Translations under genes and position numbers: made by a program
DNA from: Paenibacillus endoradicis
GTDB lineage: Bacteria; Bacillota; Bacilli; Paenibacillales; Paenibacillaceae
Assembly: GCF_024721975.1 (NCBI RefSeq)
Contig: NZ_JANQBB010000010.1
Location: 124,001-188,000, forward strand
Direction: 5' to 3'
DNA length: 64,000 bases
The notes under the pieces: model-generated
Database searches by the model: none
Told to the model about the DNA's origin: nothing
The model's input: the letters and a program-made list of their open reading frames with translations, nothing else
Part shown: piece by piece, positions 26,035-35,091 of the stretch
Layout: the number at the start of each line of letters is the position of its first letter
Numbering within the stretch: the first letter of the stretch is position 1

Positions 26035-27084
26035 ATGAGTAAGAAGCTAGGTATCGCAATTGTTGGTTCTACAGGATATGGTGGAGTTGAATTAATGCGT
26101 CTGCTACATTCTCATCCCAATGTTGAAATTACATCCGTTATTTCTTCGTCCAGTGCAGGAACGAAAGTAACCGAAGGTTATCCTCATTTGCAAGCCATTC
26201 GTGAAGAACTACTTGATGATGTGAATCCAGAACTCATTAAGCAAAAAGCTGATATTGTATTTTTGGCAACACCAGCCGGAGTCGCATCTAAGCTTGCGCC
26301 GCAATATTTAGAAGTTGGTTTGAAAGTAATTGATCTATCTGGAGATTTCCGTTTGAAAGATCGTGATGTATATGAGCAATGGTATCAAAAACCTGCAGCA
26401 GAGCAAGAACATCTTGACAAAGCGGTATTTGGACTTTCAGAAATTTACGGTGAGCAAGTGAAAGATGCACCTTTTATCTCGAATCCAGGATGTTTTCCGA
26501 CAGCTACATTGTTAGGACTTATTCCAGCGCTTCAAGCGAACTTAATTGATCATTCTTCTATTATTATTGATGCCAAATCTGGCGTCTCTGGTGCCGGTCG
26601 CGGTGCTTCAGTAGCGAACCACTATGCAGAATTGAATGAAAACTTTAAAGCTTATAAAGTTAATAAGCATCAACATATTCCAGAAGTCGAGATGGTCCTT
26701 AGTCAAATCGCAGAAGAACCTGTTACGGTTACGTTCACGACTCATCTCGTTCCTATGACACGTGGTATTCTGTCGACGATGTATGCGAAGCTGAAAAGCG
26801 ATGTTACGGAGCAAGATCTTATTGATTTATATGAACAATATTATGAAGGTCGCCCATTCATTCGTATCCGTCCAGAAGGGAAATGGCCAGCAACGAAAGA
26901 AGTATGGGGATCTAACTATTGTGATATTGGATTCTCTATTGATAGACGTACGAATCGCGTGACGATTATCTCTGTAATTGATAACTTAGTTAAAGGTGCA
27001 GCTGGTCAAGCGATTCAAAATATGAATTTAATGATGGGGTGGGATGAGCAGCTAGGCTTACAATTCGTCCCAGTCTACCCTTAG
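26035..27084 (+). CDS. argC: N-acetyl-gamma-glutamyl-phosphate reductase
   Basis: The third step of arginine synthesis: NADPH-dependent reduction of N-acetylglutamyl phosphate to the semialdehyde. GSTGYGGVELMRLL (about 11-24) is the nucleotide-binding loop, NPGCFPTAT carries the catalytic Cys near residue 152, and HKHQHIPEVE-type sequence gives the active-site His. 349 residues, normal length. AGAGGGGAAG lies before the ATG. First gene of an arginine cluster in the order C-J-B-D-F-G-H. Confidence 0.97.
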   Translation: MSKKLGIAIVGSTGYGGVELMRLLHSHPNVEITSVISSSSAGTKVTEGYPHLQAIREELLDDVNPELIKQKADIVFLATPAGVASKLAPQYLEVGLKVIDLSGDFRLKDRDVYEQWYQKPAAEQEHLDKAVFGLSEIYGEQVKDAPFISNPGCFPTATLLGLIPALQANLIDHSSIIIDAKSGVSGAGRGASVANHYAELNENFKAYKVNKHQHIPEVEMVLSQIAEEPVTVTFTTHLVPMTRGILSTMYAKLKSDVTEQDLIDLYEQYYEGRPFIRIRPEGKWPATKEVWGSNYCDIGFSIDRRTNRVTIISVIDNLVKGAAGQAIQNMNLMMGWDEQLGLQFVPVYP

Positions 27085-27089
27085 GGGAA

Positions 27090-27282
27090 ATTCAAAAAGC
27101 GGACTTTGATAACGATGACTAGTCTAACGAAGCTTAGTCGACATCGAATATGAAGCGAACTTGGGAAGTCTGGTACGCATGTACCAATAACGTACATTTG
27201 CGTTTCCTCCTTTCACAAGTAGCGCCTCATCTTCTCGGTTCTGAAAGCCCGCTTTTTGAACCTTTATTAGAAGAGGAAGTTC
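27090..27282 (+). repeat. Structured intergenic repeat, copy A (argC-argJ)
   Basis: Outer stem TTCAAAAAGCGG (27091-27102) with CCGCTTTTTGAA (27249-27260). Near the 5' side, GACTA pairs with TAGTC inside CGATG/CATCG. The central arm has ACTTG with CAAGT and an apical ATGTAC, CAATAAC, GTACAT hairpin (27179-27197). A linker GAACCTTTATTAGAAG then leads to GTTC, as if a next copy began. The rest of the 300-base gap to argJ is AT-rich and unremarkable up to the AGGAGG. Confidence 0.8.
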
Positions 27283-27384
27283 AAAAATCAAAATTTCAAA
27301 ACATGCACTAATATTTTGTTTATATAGTAATACCTCATTTATAAATCAATAGTTTAATAGCATATTTAGGAGGATTAGAGCGAG

Positions 27385-28626
27385 ATGATAGAGGAACATA
27401 ACGAAGCTTTATTTACTATTATTCAAGATGGCTCAGTAACATCGCCTCAAGGCTTTGTAGCAGGCGGATTACATTGTGGTTTGAAAAAAACGGATCGTCA
27501 TGATCTAGGTGCTATTGTATGTGAGGTTCCAGCAACAGCAGCGGCAGTATATACAACGAATGTTTTTCAAGCAGCACCTATTAAAGTAACTCGTGAAAGT
27601 ATCGCTAGCAAAGGTACCCTTCGTGCGATGATCGTGAATAGTGGTAACGCCAACGCTTGTACGGGAGATCAAGGTGAAGCAGATGCATTTGAAATGCGTA
27701 ATCGTTTTGCTGAGCAGATTGGTGTAGATGCAGATCAAGTTGCCGTTGCTTCCACTGGAGTTATTGGTGAGTTATTGAAGATGGATAAAGTGCGTTCTGG
27801 TATAGATAAACTTCCAAATTTATTAGAAAAAAGCGATAAAGGTGCTGAAGACTTCAGCCAAGCGATTCTAACAACGGATCTTGTGAAGAAAACGATTTGC
27901 GTGGAGCTTGAGGTTGATGGCAAGCTAGTGAAAATTGCTGGAGCAGCAAAAGGATCTGGTATGATTCATCCTAATATGGCAACGATGCTTGGTTTTGTAA
28001 CGACGGATGCTAATATTAGTTCAACAGCTTTACATCAATTATTACGTGAAGCTACTGATTTGAGCTTCAATATGATTACGGTTGATGGTGATACTTCGAC
28101 TAATGATATGTTAGTAGCAATGGCAAGTGGTCTTGCAGCTCATTCTGAACTAACTGAAGCACACCCTGCATGGGCAACGTTCAAATCAGCTCTTACTCAT
28201 GTTTGTGTTGTACTAGCGAAAGCTATTGCACGTGATGGTGAAGGTGCTACAAAGTTAGTTGAGGTTCGTGTTGAAGGCGCAGTGAATGATTTCGCAGCTC
28301 AAGCTATCGCGAAAACAGTTATTGGTTCATCTTTAGTGAAATCTGCTGTATTTGGAGCAGATGCGAACTGGGGACGTATTATTGCCGCTGTAGGTCGTGC
28401 GGGTCAACCAGTTGATCCTGCTACTGTAGATATTGCGCTAGGTTCTATCGTTACATTAGAACAATCACGACCTGTAGCATTCGACGAGGATGCTGCTTTA
28501 GAATATCTTAAAGGAGACACCGTTGTGATCTCTGTTAATTTAAATATGGAAAACGGTACAGCAGTAGCATGGGGTTGCGACTTGACGTACGATTATGTAC
28601 GTATTAATGCTGCTTACCGCACATAG
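27385..28626 (+). CDS. argJ: Bifunctional ornithine acetyltransferase / N-acetylglutamate synthase
   Basis: ArgJ transfers the acetyl group from N-acetylornithine back to glutamate, giving the cyclic pathway, and in the bifunctional form also makes N-acetylglutamate from acetyl-CoA. The proenzyme cleaves itself at the Ala-Thr bond in HPNMATMLGF (about residue 199-200), Thr being the new nucleophile; AAKGSGMI just before forms the oxyanion region. NSGNANACTG is a further family motif. 413 residues. AGGAGG precedes the ATG. Presence of argJ explains why no argE or argA is needed here. Confidence 0.97.
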   Translation: MIEEHNEALFTIIQDGSVTSPQGFVAGGLHCGLKKTDRHDLGAIVCEVPATAAAVYTTNVFQAAPIKVTRESIASKGTLRAMIVNSGNANACTGDQGEADAFEMRNRFAEQIGVDADQVAVASTGVIGELLKMDKVRSGIDKLPNLLEKSDKGAEDFSQAILTTDLVKKTICVELEVDGKLVKIAGAAKGSGMIHPNMATMLGFVTTDANISSTALHQLLREATDLSFNMITVDGDTSTNDMLVAMASGLAAHSELTEAHPAWATFKSALTHVCVVLAKAIARDGEGATKLVEVRVEGAVNDFAAQAIAKTVIGSSLVKSAVFGADANWGRIIAAVGRAGQPVDPATVDIALGSIVTLEQSRPVAFDEDAALEYLKGDTVVISVNLNMENGTAVAWGCDLTYDYVRINAAYRT

Positions 28627-28631
28627 ATGTA

Positions 28632-28817
28632 GTTCAAAAAGCAGGCTTTGATAACGATGAGTATACTAACGCAGAATACTCGACGTCGAAGATGCCATTC
28701 ATCGCTAGCTGTGGTGCTCGTGTACCAAGTACGTACACTCCGCTCCTCGCGTCACTAGCTTCATGGAATCTTCTTGGTTCTTAAAGCCCACTTTTTGGAA
28801 CCTTATTGGAAGAGGAA
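28632..28817 (+). repeat. Structured intergenic repeat, copy B (argJ-argB, first of tandem pair)
   Basis: Starts six bases after the argJ stop. Outer stem GTTCAAAAAG with CTTTTTGGAAC (28791-28801, one bulge) and GGCTTT with AAAGCC. Side hairpin GAGTAT/ATACTC in CGATG/CGTCG. Central arm GCTAG/CTAGC, apical hairpin GTGTAC, CAAGTAC, GTACAC (28720-28738). The linker GAACCTTATTGGAAG joins directly to copy C, giving a period of 186 nt. Confidence 0.85.
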
Positions 28818-29006
28818 GTTTAAAATGCTCAATTTTGATAACGATGTATCGCGCTGTAGCATATTCGGCGTCGAATATTGAACGTTAGCGAAATTTCCGG
28901 TGCTCACGTAGTAAGTCCCTACGTTGCGCTCCTCAATTTCTACTAACATCCAATCTTCTCGGAACTGAAAGCCGAGCATTTGAACCTTGATTGGAAGATG
29001 CAGTTA
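28818..29006 (+). repeat. Structured intergenic repeat, copy C (argJ-argB, second of tandem pair)
   Basis: Outer stem GTTTAAAATGCTC (28818-28830) with GAGCATTTGAAC (28974-28985). Central arm GTTAG/CTAAC and GAAATT/AATTTC, apical hairpin ACGTAG, TAAGTCC, CTACGT (28906-28924). Stem sequences differ from copy B nearly throughout but remain paired. The linker ends 20 bases before the argB start, so the structure could influence argB translation. Confidence 0.85.
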
Positions 29007-29026
29007 ATAATGTGGAGGAAAAGGAT

Positions 29027-29815
29027 ATGACTAAGCAACGTTTTGTAATGAAATGCGGTGGTAGTACGTTAGCGGCTCTACCAAATAGTTTTTTTGAAGA
29101 ATTACGTGAACTACAAGCTTCTGGAGTAGCACCGGTTATTGTTCATGGTGGTGGCCCAGCAATTTCAGAAACACTAGAAAAGCTTGGGATTGAAACAGAG
29201 TTTGTCCAAGGGTTACGCAAAACCAGTGATGAAGTACTTGATGTTGTAGAAATGGTACTTGCAGGGCGCATTAACAAAGAAATAGTTCGTAAGATGGAAA
29301 TGAATGGGGCAAGAACATTAGGACTTTCTGGTGTAGATGGCATGCTCATTCAAGCAAAGCCAGTTGCCAATAGTGCAGAGATCGGATTCGTTGGCGATGT
29401 AACGGAAGTAAACGCCACTCTAATCGAAGGTGTTATGGCGATGGGATATATTCCTGTTATTGCACCGATCGGTATCGATCGAAGTGGTCAACGTTACAAT
29501 ATTAATGCTGATACAGCAGCTGGAGCAGTTGCTTCTCATCTAGGTGTGGAGCGAATGATCGTAGTTACTGATGTGCCAGGTATTATGAAAACTGTTGATG
29601 GACAGAAAGTTACTTTGCCTTCTGTAACGGTTGCAGAAATAGAAGAAATGATTACTAGTGGTGAAATATATGGTGGCATGATTCCAAAAGTACGTGCTGC
29701 GATTCAATGTATACAAGGTAAGGTACAAGAAGTCGTTATTGTAAGTGGGCAAATTGAAGGAGTACTTACCGAGGCCGTAACGACTGGCGGAGTAGGAACT
29801 GTCATTAAGCAATAG
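29027..29815 (+). CDS. argB: Acetylglutamate kinase
   Basis: Phosphorylates N-acetylglutamate, the second and usually feedback-controlled step. 262 residues of the amino acid kinase fold: MKCGGSTL near the start is the phosphate-binding loop, VHGGGPAISE binds substrate, NINADTAAGAVA and TDVPGI follow. It lacks the N-terminal helix of arginine-inhibited hexameric enzymes. The ATG at 29027 has TGGAGGAAAAGG before it; an earlier in-frame start at 28991 would lie in the repeat linker. argD follows after 13 bases. Confidence 0.96.
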   Translation: MTKQRFVMKCGGSTLAALPNSFFEELRELQASGVAPVIVHGGGPAISETLEKLGIETEFVQGLRKTSDEVLDVVEMVLAGRINKEIVRKMEMNGARTLGLSGVDGMLIQAKPVANSAEIGFVGDVTEVNATLIEGVMAMGYIPVIAPIGIDRSGQRYNINADTAAGAVASHLGVERMIVVTDVPGIMKTVDGQKVTLPSVTVAEIEEMITSGEIYGGMIPKVRAAIQCIQGKVQEVVIVSGQIEGVLTEAVTTGGVGTVIKQ

Positions 29816-29828
29816 GGGAGTGTTTAAT

Positions 29829-31016
29829 ATGAGTCAAAGTACGATAGAAGTAGCGGGTGGATCATTATTTCCAACGTATGCAAGATATCCACTTGCCATT
29901 GTTAAAGGCGAAGGTAGCTGGCTGTGGGATAGTGAAGGTAATAAATATTTAGACTTTATGAGTGGAATTGCTGTTACGAATCTAGGTCACGTGCCGCAAC
30001 GTGTAAAGGAAGCATTAGTAGCGCAGTTAGATCAACTATGGCATATTTCGAATTTGTTTCAAATTCCTAATCAGGCAGATGCTGCAAAGCTTATTACCGA
30101 TAATAGCTGTGGTGATGCTGTATTCTTCTGTAATTCTGGTGCTGAGGCGAATGAAGCAGCTATTAAGTTAGCTCGTCGTTATCAACAACTAGTTGCTCGT
30201 AATGGTCGTTATGAAGTCATTTCATTCACACAATCTTTCCATGGTCGTACACTTGCAACATTAACAGCGACTGGGCAAGATAAGGTGAAGGAAGGATTTT
30301 TACCATTACCTGAAGGCTTTACTCATATTGCACTAAATGATATTGAGCTACTGAAAGCAACAATCACTGACAAAACAGCAGCTGTTATGCTAGAGATGGT
30401 TCAAGCTGAGGGTGGTATACTGCTTGTTGATCCAACGTATATTAAGCAAGTTGCTGAGCTTTGTAAGTCTGAGGGAATTTTATTAATCATAGATGAAATC
30501 CAAACGGGAATGGGTAGAACTGGTAAATTGTTCGCTTATGAGCATTTTGGTATTGAACCTGATATATTTACATTAGCAAAAGGTTTAGGTAGCGGATTCC
30601 CTGTAGGCGCTATGGTCGCTAAGGAAGCGTTAAGAGAAGGGTTTACAGCAGGTAGTCATGGTTCTACATTCGGTGGAACACCGATTGCGACAGCTGCAGT
30701 GAAAGCGACGATTGAAACGATCGTTGAAGAAAAGGTAGTTGATCATGCAGCGAAGCAAGGTGAATATCTAATCACGCAATTACGTGAGAAACTTAGTGGC
30801 TGCTCATTCGTAAATGAAGTACGTGGGTTAGGGCTAATTATCGGTATTGAATGTAAAGAGCCGATAGCTAGTGTCATCGTAGAAGCACAAAGTGAGGGCT
30901 TGCTAGTCATTTCTGCTGGTCCAAACGTGATTCGTTTGCTACCTAATTTGCTAGTGTCTAATGAAGAAATCGATCAAGCGGTACAAATACTAACGAAGTT
31001 GCTAAGCAATCGATAG
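29829..31016 (+). CDS. argD: Acetylornithine aminotransferase
   Basis: PLP-dependent class III aminotransferase converting N-acetylglutamate semialdehyde to N-acetylornithine. NSGAEANEAAIKLARR binds the cofactor phosphate, IIDEIQTGMGRTG has the Asp for the pyridine ring, and FTLAKGLGSGFP holds the Schiff-base Lys. About 395 residues. The ATG at 29829 is chosen over a start at 29820 because the latter falls within the AGGGGAG ribosome site. Class III relatives such as ornithine aminotransferase look similar; cluster position decides. Confidence 0.95.
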   Translation: MSQSTIEVAGGSLFPTYARYPLAIVKGEGSWLWDSEGNKYLDFMSGIAVTNLGHVPQRVKEALVAQLDQLWHISNLFQIPNQADAAKLITDNSCGDAVFFCNSGAEANEAAIKLARRYQQLVARNGRYEVISFTQSFHGRTLATLTATGQDKVKEGFLPLPEGFTHIALNDIELLKATITDKTAAVMLEMVQAEGGILLVDPTYIKQVAELCKSEGILLIIDEIQTGMGRTGKLFAYEHFGIEPDIFTLAKGLGSGFPVGAMVAKEALREGFTAGSHGSTFGGTPIATAAVKATIETIVEEKVVDHAAKQGEYLITQLREKLSGCSFVNEVRGLGLIIGIECKEPIASVIVEAQSEGLLVISAGPNVIRLLPNLLVSNEEIDQAVQILTKLLSNR

Positions 31017-31185
31017 GAAACTCTAAACGTCCGACTGTTATCACGATGTAATACTTTGTTGCTTAATGGACTTCGAATATGTCATTCATTCGAAGTCTCC
31101 AGTTAATGAAAAGTTAAGATTAAGCTTCCGAAGTAACTTTTCGTTACAGGAAGTTATTACAGGAAGTCCACGAAAAGCTTTTAGG
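31017..31185 (+). repeat. Degenerate structured intergenic element (argD-argF)
   Basis: The opening (CTCTAAACGTCCGACTGTTATCACG) resembles in pattern the starts of the other intergenic copies near 54919 and 57505. It then keeps two long hairpins: GACTTCGAA/TTCGAAGTC around 31069-31106 and GAAAAGTTA/TAACTTTTC. The apical GTAC-type hairpin is missing, so this is a decayed or divergent member ending just before the argF AGGAGG. Confidence 0.55.
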
Positions 31186-31196
31186 AGGTTTTAAAC

Positions 31197-32153
31197 ATGG
31201 TAAGATCCAAAGAAGAAATCGCTCAAAGTATGAAGGGCCGCGATTTTCTAATGTTAGTTGATTTTGCACAAGAAGAAATTATGTATTTGATTGAGCTAGC
31301 TATTGATTTGAAACAAAAACAAAAAGCTGGCATTGAACATAAAGTATTGCAAGGTAAAACAGTAGGTTTAATTTTTGAGAAATCTTCTACACGTACGCGT
31401 GTTTCTTTTGAAGTTGGTATTTACCAACTAGGTGGTCAAGGTCTATTCTTGAGCGGTAATGATCTTCAAATCGGTCGTGGTGAGACGATTCTTGATACAG
31501 CACAAACATTATCTCGTTATCTAGATGGAATTATGATTCGTACATTCGAACATCGTAAAGTAGTTGAGTTAGCTCGTGGAGCAACTATTCCAGTTATTAA
31601 TGGATTGACGGATCTATCTCACCCATGCCAAGCACTTGCTGACTTCCAAACGATCTACGAGCAAACAGGTACGTTTGAAAATGTGAAACTTGCATATATC
31701 GGTGACGGTAACAATATGGTACACTCTCTAATGATGGGTGCTGCTAAACTAGGCGTTCATATGTCAATTGCAACACCTGTAGGTTATGAACCAGACGCAG
31801 ATATTATTGCTCAAACTATGGCTATCGCAGAAGATACTGGTGCGAAAATTGTAGTTTGTCATGATCCAAAAGAAGCAATGGAAGGTGCAGACTTTGTGTA
31901 TACTGATGTATGGGCAAGTATGGGCCAAGAACAAGAGCAAAAAGAACGTGAACTTGCATTTGCTGACTATCAGATCGATGATAATCTTGTTCAATTTGCT
32001 AAGCCAGAATTTAAATTCATGCACTGCCTACCTGCACATCGCGGTGAGGAAGTAACAGAGAGCGTAATTGATGGCGAACACTCTATTATTTTTGATCAGG
32101 CTGAAAATCGTCTACATGCTCAAAAGGCGATTATGGCTGCAATCATGTCATAA
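31197..32153 (+). CDS. argF: Ornithine carbamoyltransferase
   Basis: Joins carbamoyl phosphate to ornithine to make citrulline. SSTRTRVSFE (about 63-72) is the carbamoyl-phosphate loop, HPCQALAD follows, DVWASMGQE is the ornithine-side SMG loop, and HCLPAHRGEEV has the active-site Cys. 318 residues. No carAB genes for carbamoyl phosphate are in the cluster, in contrast to B. subtilis. AGGAGG precedes the ATG. Confidence 0.96.
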   Translation: MVRSKEEIAQSMKGRDFLMLVDFAQEEIMYLIELAIDLKQKQKAGIEHKVLQGKTVGLIFEKSSTRTRVSFEVGIYQLGGQGLFLSGNDLQIGRGETILDTAQTLSRYLDGIMIRTFEHRKVVELARGATIPVINGLTDLSHPCQALADFQTIYEQTGTFENVKLAYIGDGNNMVHSLMMGAAKLGVHMSIATPVGYEPDADIIAQTMAIAEDTGAKIVVCHDPKEAMEGADFVYTDVWASMGQEQEQKERELAFADYQIDDNLVQFAKPEFKFMHCLPAHRGEEVTESVIDGEHSIIFDQAENRLHAQKAIMAAIMS

Positions 32154-32181
32154 TAAATGAAATATGAAGGGAATCAATAAC

Positions 32182-33414
32182 ATGGCAAAGGATAAAATTG
32201 TACTGGCTTATTCTGGTGGTTTGGATACTTCAATCATCTTGAAATGGCTAAAAGAAACATATGACGCGGAAATCATCGCATTTACTGCTGATATCGGTCA
32301 GAAGGAAGAACTAGATGGTCTAGAAGAAAAAGCTTTAAAAACAGGTGCTTCTAAAGTATACATCGATGATCTTACTGAAGAATTCGCTCAAGATTTCATC
32401 TTCCCAATGTTCCAAGCTGGAACAATGTATGAAGGTCAATACTTACTAGGAACATCTATTGCACGTCCGCTTATTGCGAAACGTATGGTAGAAATTGCTC
32501 GTGCTGAAGGTGCGAAATATATTGCACATGGTGCAACGGGTAAAGGTAATGACCAAGTTCGTTTTGAGCTAGGTGTAGCTGCACTAGCACCAGAAATCGA
32601 AATTATTGCTCCTTGGCGTTCTGAGCAATTCCGTAACGATTTCCCAGGTCGTGCAGAGATGATCGCTTTTGCAGAGAAACATGATATTCCAGTATCAGCA
32701 TCTGCTGCAAAACCTTATTCTACAGACCGCAACTTGCTACATATTAGCTTCGAAAGCGGTGTGTTAGAAGACCCTTGGTTCGATCCAAGTTCTGAAGAAA
32801 ATGAACCAATGTATGTACTAAGCGTGTCTCCTGAGCGTGCTCCGGATCAAGCTGAATACGTTGAACTGTCATTCGAACAAGGTAATTGTACAGCTATTAA
32901 TGGCGAAGCAATGTCTCCACTTGCTATTATGGAGAAATTGAATGAGCTTGGTGGGAAACATGGTATCGGTCGTGTTGATATGGTCGAAAACCGCTTCGTA
33001 GGTATGAAGAGCCGTGGTGTATATGAAACTCCAGGCGGAACAATTCTATTTACAGCACATCGTAAGATGGAATCTCTAACAATGGATCGTGAAGTTATGC
33101 ATCTTCGTGACTCTCTGATCTCTAAATATAGTGAGCTAGTATACAATGGTTTCTGGTTCGCTCCTGAACGTCTTGCTTTGCAAGCGCTGGTGACGGAATC
33201 TCAGAAAAATGTATCTGGTGTCGTTCGTTTGAAATTGTATAAAGGTAATGTTATCGGAGCTGGCGTTCAAAGCCCAGTAAGCTTGTACAACCCTGATATC
33301 GCTACAATGGAAGCTGATCCATCACAAGCATATGATCAAGGTGATGCAACTGGATTTATCCGTTTGAATGCATTGCGTTTGAAAGTTTCTGCTGGTGTAA
33401 CTCAGAACAAGTAA
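32182..33414 (+). CDS. argG: Argininosuccinate synthase
   Basis: ATP-dependent condensation of citrulline and aspartate. [10 protein letters not shown] near residue 10 is the PP-loop; [14 protein letters not shown] binds ATP and citrulline. 410 residues, typical. The ATG at 32182 is preferred since GAAGGGA at 32166-32172 is its ribosome site; the in-frame ATG at 32164 lies on that site. A 117-base spacer with a large hairpin separates it from argH. Confidence 0.97.
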   Translation: MAKDKIVLAYSGGLDTSIILKWLKETYDAEIIAFTADIGQKEELDGLEEKALKTGASKVYIDDLTEEFAQDFIFPMFQAGTMYEGQYLLGTSIARPLIAKRMVEIARAEGAKYIAHGATGKGNDQVRFELGVAALAPEIEIIAPWRSEQFRNDFPGRAEMIAFAEKHDIPVSASAAKPYSTDRNLLHISFESGVLEDPWFDPSSEENEPMYVLSVSPERAPDQAEYVELSFEQGNCTAINGEAMSPLAIMEKLNELGGKHGIGRVDMVENRFVGMKSRGVYETPGGTILFTAHRKMESLTMDREVMHLRDSLISKYSELVYNGFWFAPERLALQALVTESQKNVSGVVRLKLYKGNVIGAGVQSPVSLYNPDIATMEADPSQAYDQGDATGFIRLNALRLKVSAGVTQNK

Positions 33415-33432
33415 TAATTCAAAGATCATGGG

Positions 33433-33497
33433 CGGAAGAATCATATACGACATGTTGGAAGTCTTATAAGACAACCATTTCGTATAGGGCTCTTCCG
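33433..33497 (+). promoter_or_regulatory. Large intercistronic hairpin between argG and argH
   Basis: CGGAAGA (33433-33439) pairs with TCTTCCG (33491-33497), TATACGA with TCGTATA inside it, and the loop contains the palindrome GTCTTATAAGAC. There is no long T-run after it, so it is more likely an mRNA stability or attenuation element than a simple terminator. Confidence 0.55.
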
Positions 33498-33531
33498 TTT
33501 CCCTGTATCAATAAGAAGGAGTGCTGAAGAA

Positions 33532-34947
33532 GTGAGTAAGCTTTGGGGTGGCCGTTTCACGAAGAAAACGGATCAATTAGTTGAAGAATATACAGCGTCG
33601 ATTACATTTGATAAGGCGCTTGCTGAAGAAGATATTCAAGGTAGTCTAGCGCATGTAACAATGCTAGGCAAGCAAGGTATTGTACCACAAGACGATGTTG
33701 AAACGATTAAAGCAGGTCTATTGCGCGTATTAGATCGTATCAAAAACGGAGAGCAAGAGTTCACTATTGGTGATGAAGATATTCATATGAATATTGAAAA
33801 AGCATTAATCGATGATATTGGTGCTGTAGGTGGTAAACTTCATACAGGACGTAGTCGTAATGACCAAGTTGCTACGGATATGCATCTTTGGCTTCGTAAG
33901 CGCGTAGTTGAGTTCGTTGAATTGCTTCGCAAGTTACAAGAAGCTTTGATCGGACAAGCTAAAGCGAACATCGATACGATTGTCCCTGGATATACCCATT
34001 TGCAACGTGCTCAACCTATTTTATTTGCACATCATATGATGGCTTATGTATCAATGTTCGGTCGTGATATCGAGCGTCTACAAGATAGTTACAAACGTAT
34101 CAATGTTCTTCCACTAGGTGCTGGCGCACTCGCTGGTACTACATTCCCAATTGATCGTCACTTTGTTGCAAGCCAATTGCATTTTGATCGTGTATATGAG
34201 AACAGTCTTGATGCGGTAAGTGACCGTGACTTTATTTTAGAGTTTCTAGCAGATGCATCAATCGTTATGATGCACTTATCTCGTCTCAGTGAAGAATTAA
34301 TTATGTGGTCAAGCACCGAATTCAACTTTGTTGAACTTGATGACGCCTTCTGCACCGGTAGTAGTATTATGCCACAGAAGAAAAATCCTGACGTACCAGA
34401 ACTAGTTCGTGGTAAAACAGGACGTGTGTACGGTAACCTTATGGGCTTGCTAACAGTCGTGAAATCTTTACCTCTAGCGTATAACAAAGATATGCAAGAA
34501 GATAAAGAAGGCATGTTTGATACCGTTACAACGATGCAAGGTGCTCTTCAATTGTTCGCGCCAATGATCGCAACAATGACAGTCAATAAAGATCGTATGC
34601 GTCAAGCAGTGAATCAAGATTTCTCTAATGCTACGGATATCGCTGACTTCTTAGTTAATAAAGGTCTGCCGTTCCGCCAAGCTCACGAAGTAATCGGGAA
34701 AACGGTGCTATACTGCATTGAAAACAATAAATACTTACTTGATCTAAGTATGGAAGAATTTATTAAGTTCTCTGATTTGTTCGACGAGCGTATATATGAT
34801 GTGTTACAGCCTGAGCAGGTTGTAAATGCTCGTAATGTATATGGTGGTACTGCTAAACCTCAAGTTGAAGCAGCTATTGCACGTGCTGAAGAAGTTATGA
34901 ATACTACATCTATTTGGGTAACTGAATATTTAGAACGCAGCCAATAG
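33532..34947 (+). CDS. argH: Argininosuccinate lyase
   Basis: Last step of the pathway: cleaves argininosuccinate to arginine and fumarate. MSKLWGGRF start, [13 protein letters not shown] (about 104), and the family signature [12 protein letters not shown] (about 279-290) with the catalytic Ser. 471 residues. The GTG start at 33532 has AAGGAG 13 bases upstream. It closes the arg cluster, followed by a strong terminator. Confidence 0.97.
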   Translation: MSKLWGGRFTKKTDQLVEEYTASITFDKALAEEDIQGSLAHVTMLGKQGIVPQDDVETIKAGLLRVLDRIKNGEQEFTIGDEDIHMNIEKALIDDIGAVGGKLHTGRSRNDQVATDMHLWLRKRVVEFVELLRKLQEALIGQAKANIDTIVPGYTHLQRAQPILFAHHMMAYVSMFGRDIERLQDSYKRINVLPLGAGALAGTTFPIDRHFVASQLHFDRVYENSLDAVSDRDFILEFLADASIVMMHLSRLSEELIMWSSTEFNFVELDDAFCTGSSIMPQKKNPDVPELVRGKTGRVYGNLMGLLTVVKSLPLAYNKDMQEDKEGMFDTVTTMQGALQLFAPMIATMTVNKDRMRQAVNQDFSNATDIADFLVNKGLPFRQAHEVIGKTVLYCIENNKYLLDLSMEEFIKFSDLFDERIYDVLQPEQVVNARNVYGGTAKPQVEAAIARAEEVMNTTSIWVTEYLERSQ

Positions 34948-34965
34948 AATACGCTATTGGACACA

Positions 34966-35019
34966 AAAAGGTCTTTAGAGCTATCAATCCACATGGATCG
35001 AAAGCGCTAAAGACCTTTT
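34966..35019. terminator. Bidirectional terminator between argH and the GH112 gene
   Basis: AAAAGGTCTTTAGAGC pairs with GCGCTAAAGACCTTTT (one mismatch). A-run and T-run flank it on both strands, fitting the convergent genes. Confidence 0.9.
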
Positions 35020-35091
35020 ATACATTTCTCTATTTATTGAGAAAGCTACGGGGTAGCGAAAAAATATCACTACCAGAACTAGTAGATCATC

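Noticed and set aside
27090..28990. Intergenic repeats as insertion sequences or MITEs
   Set aside because: No transposase, no constant terminal sequence and no target-site duplication; the outer arms differ between copies while staying paired, which a recently moved element would not show. Not fully excluded for an old element.
34158..34514. A 118-residue open frame on the minus strand inside argH
   Set aside because: It lies wholly opposite a well-conserved gene, has no ribosome site and reads like low-complexity antisense translation.
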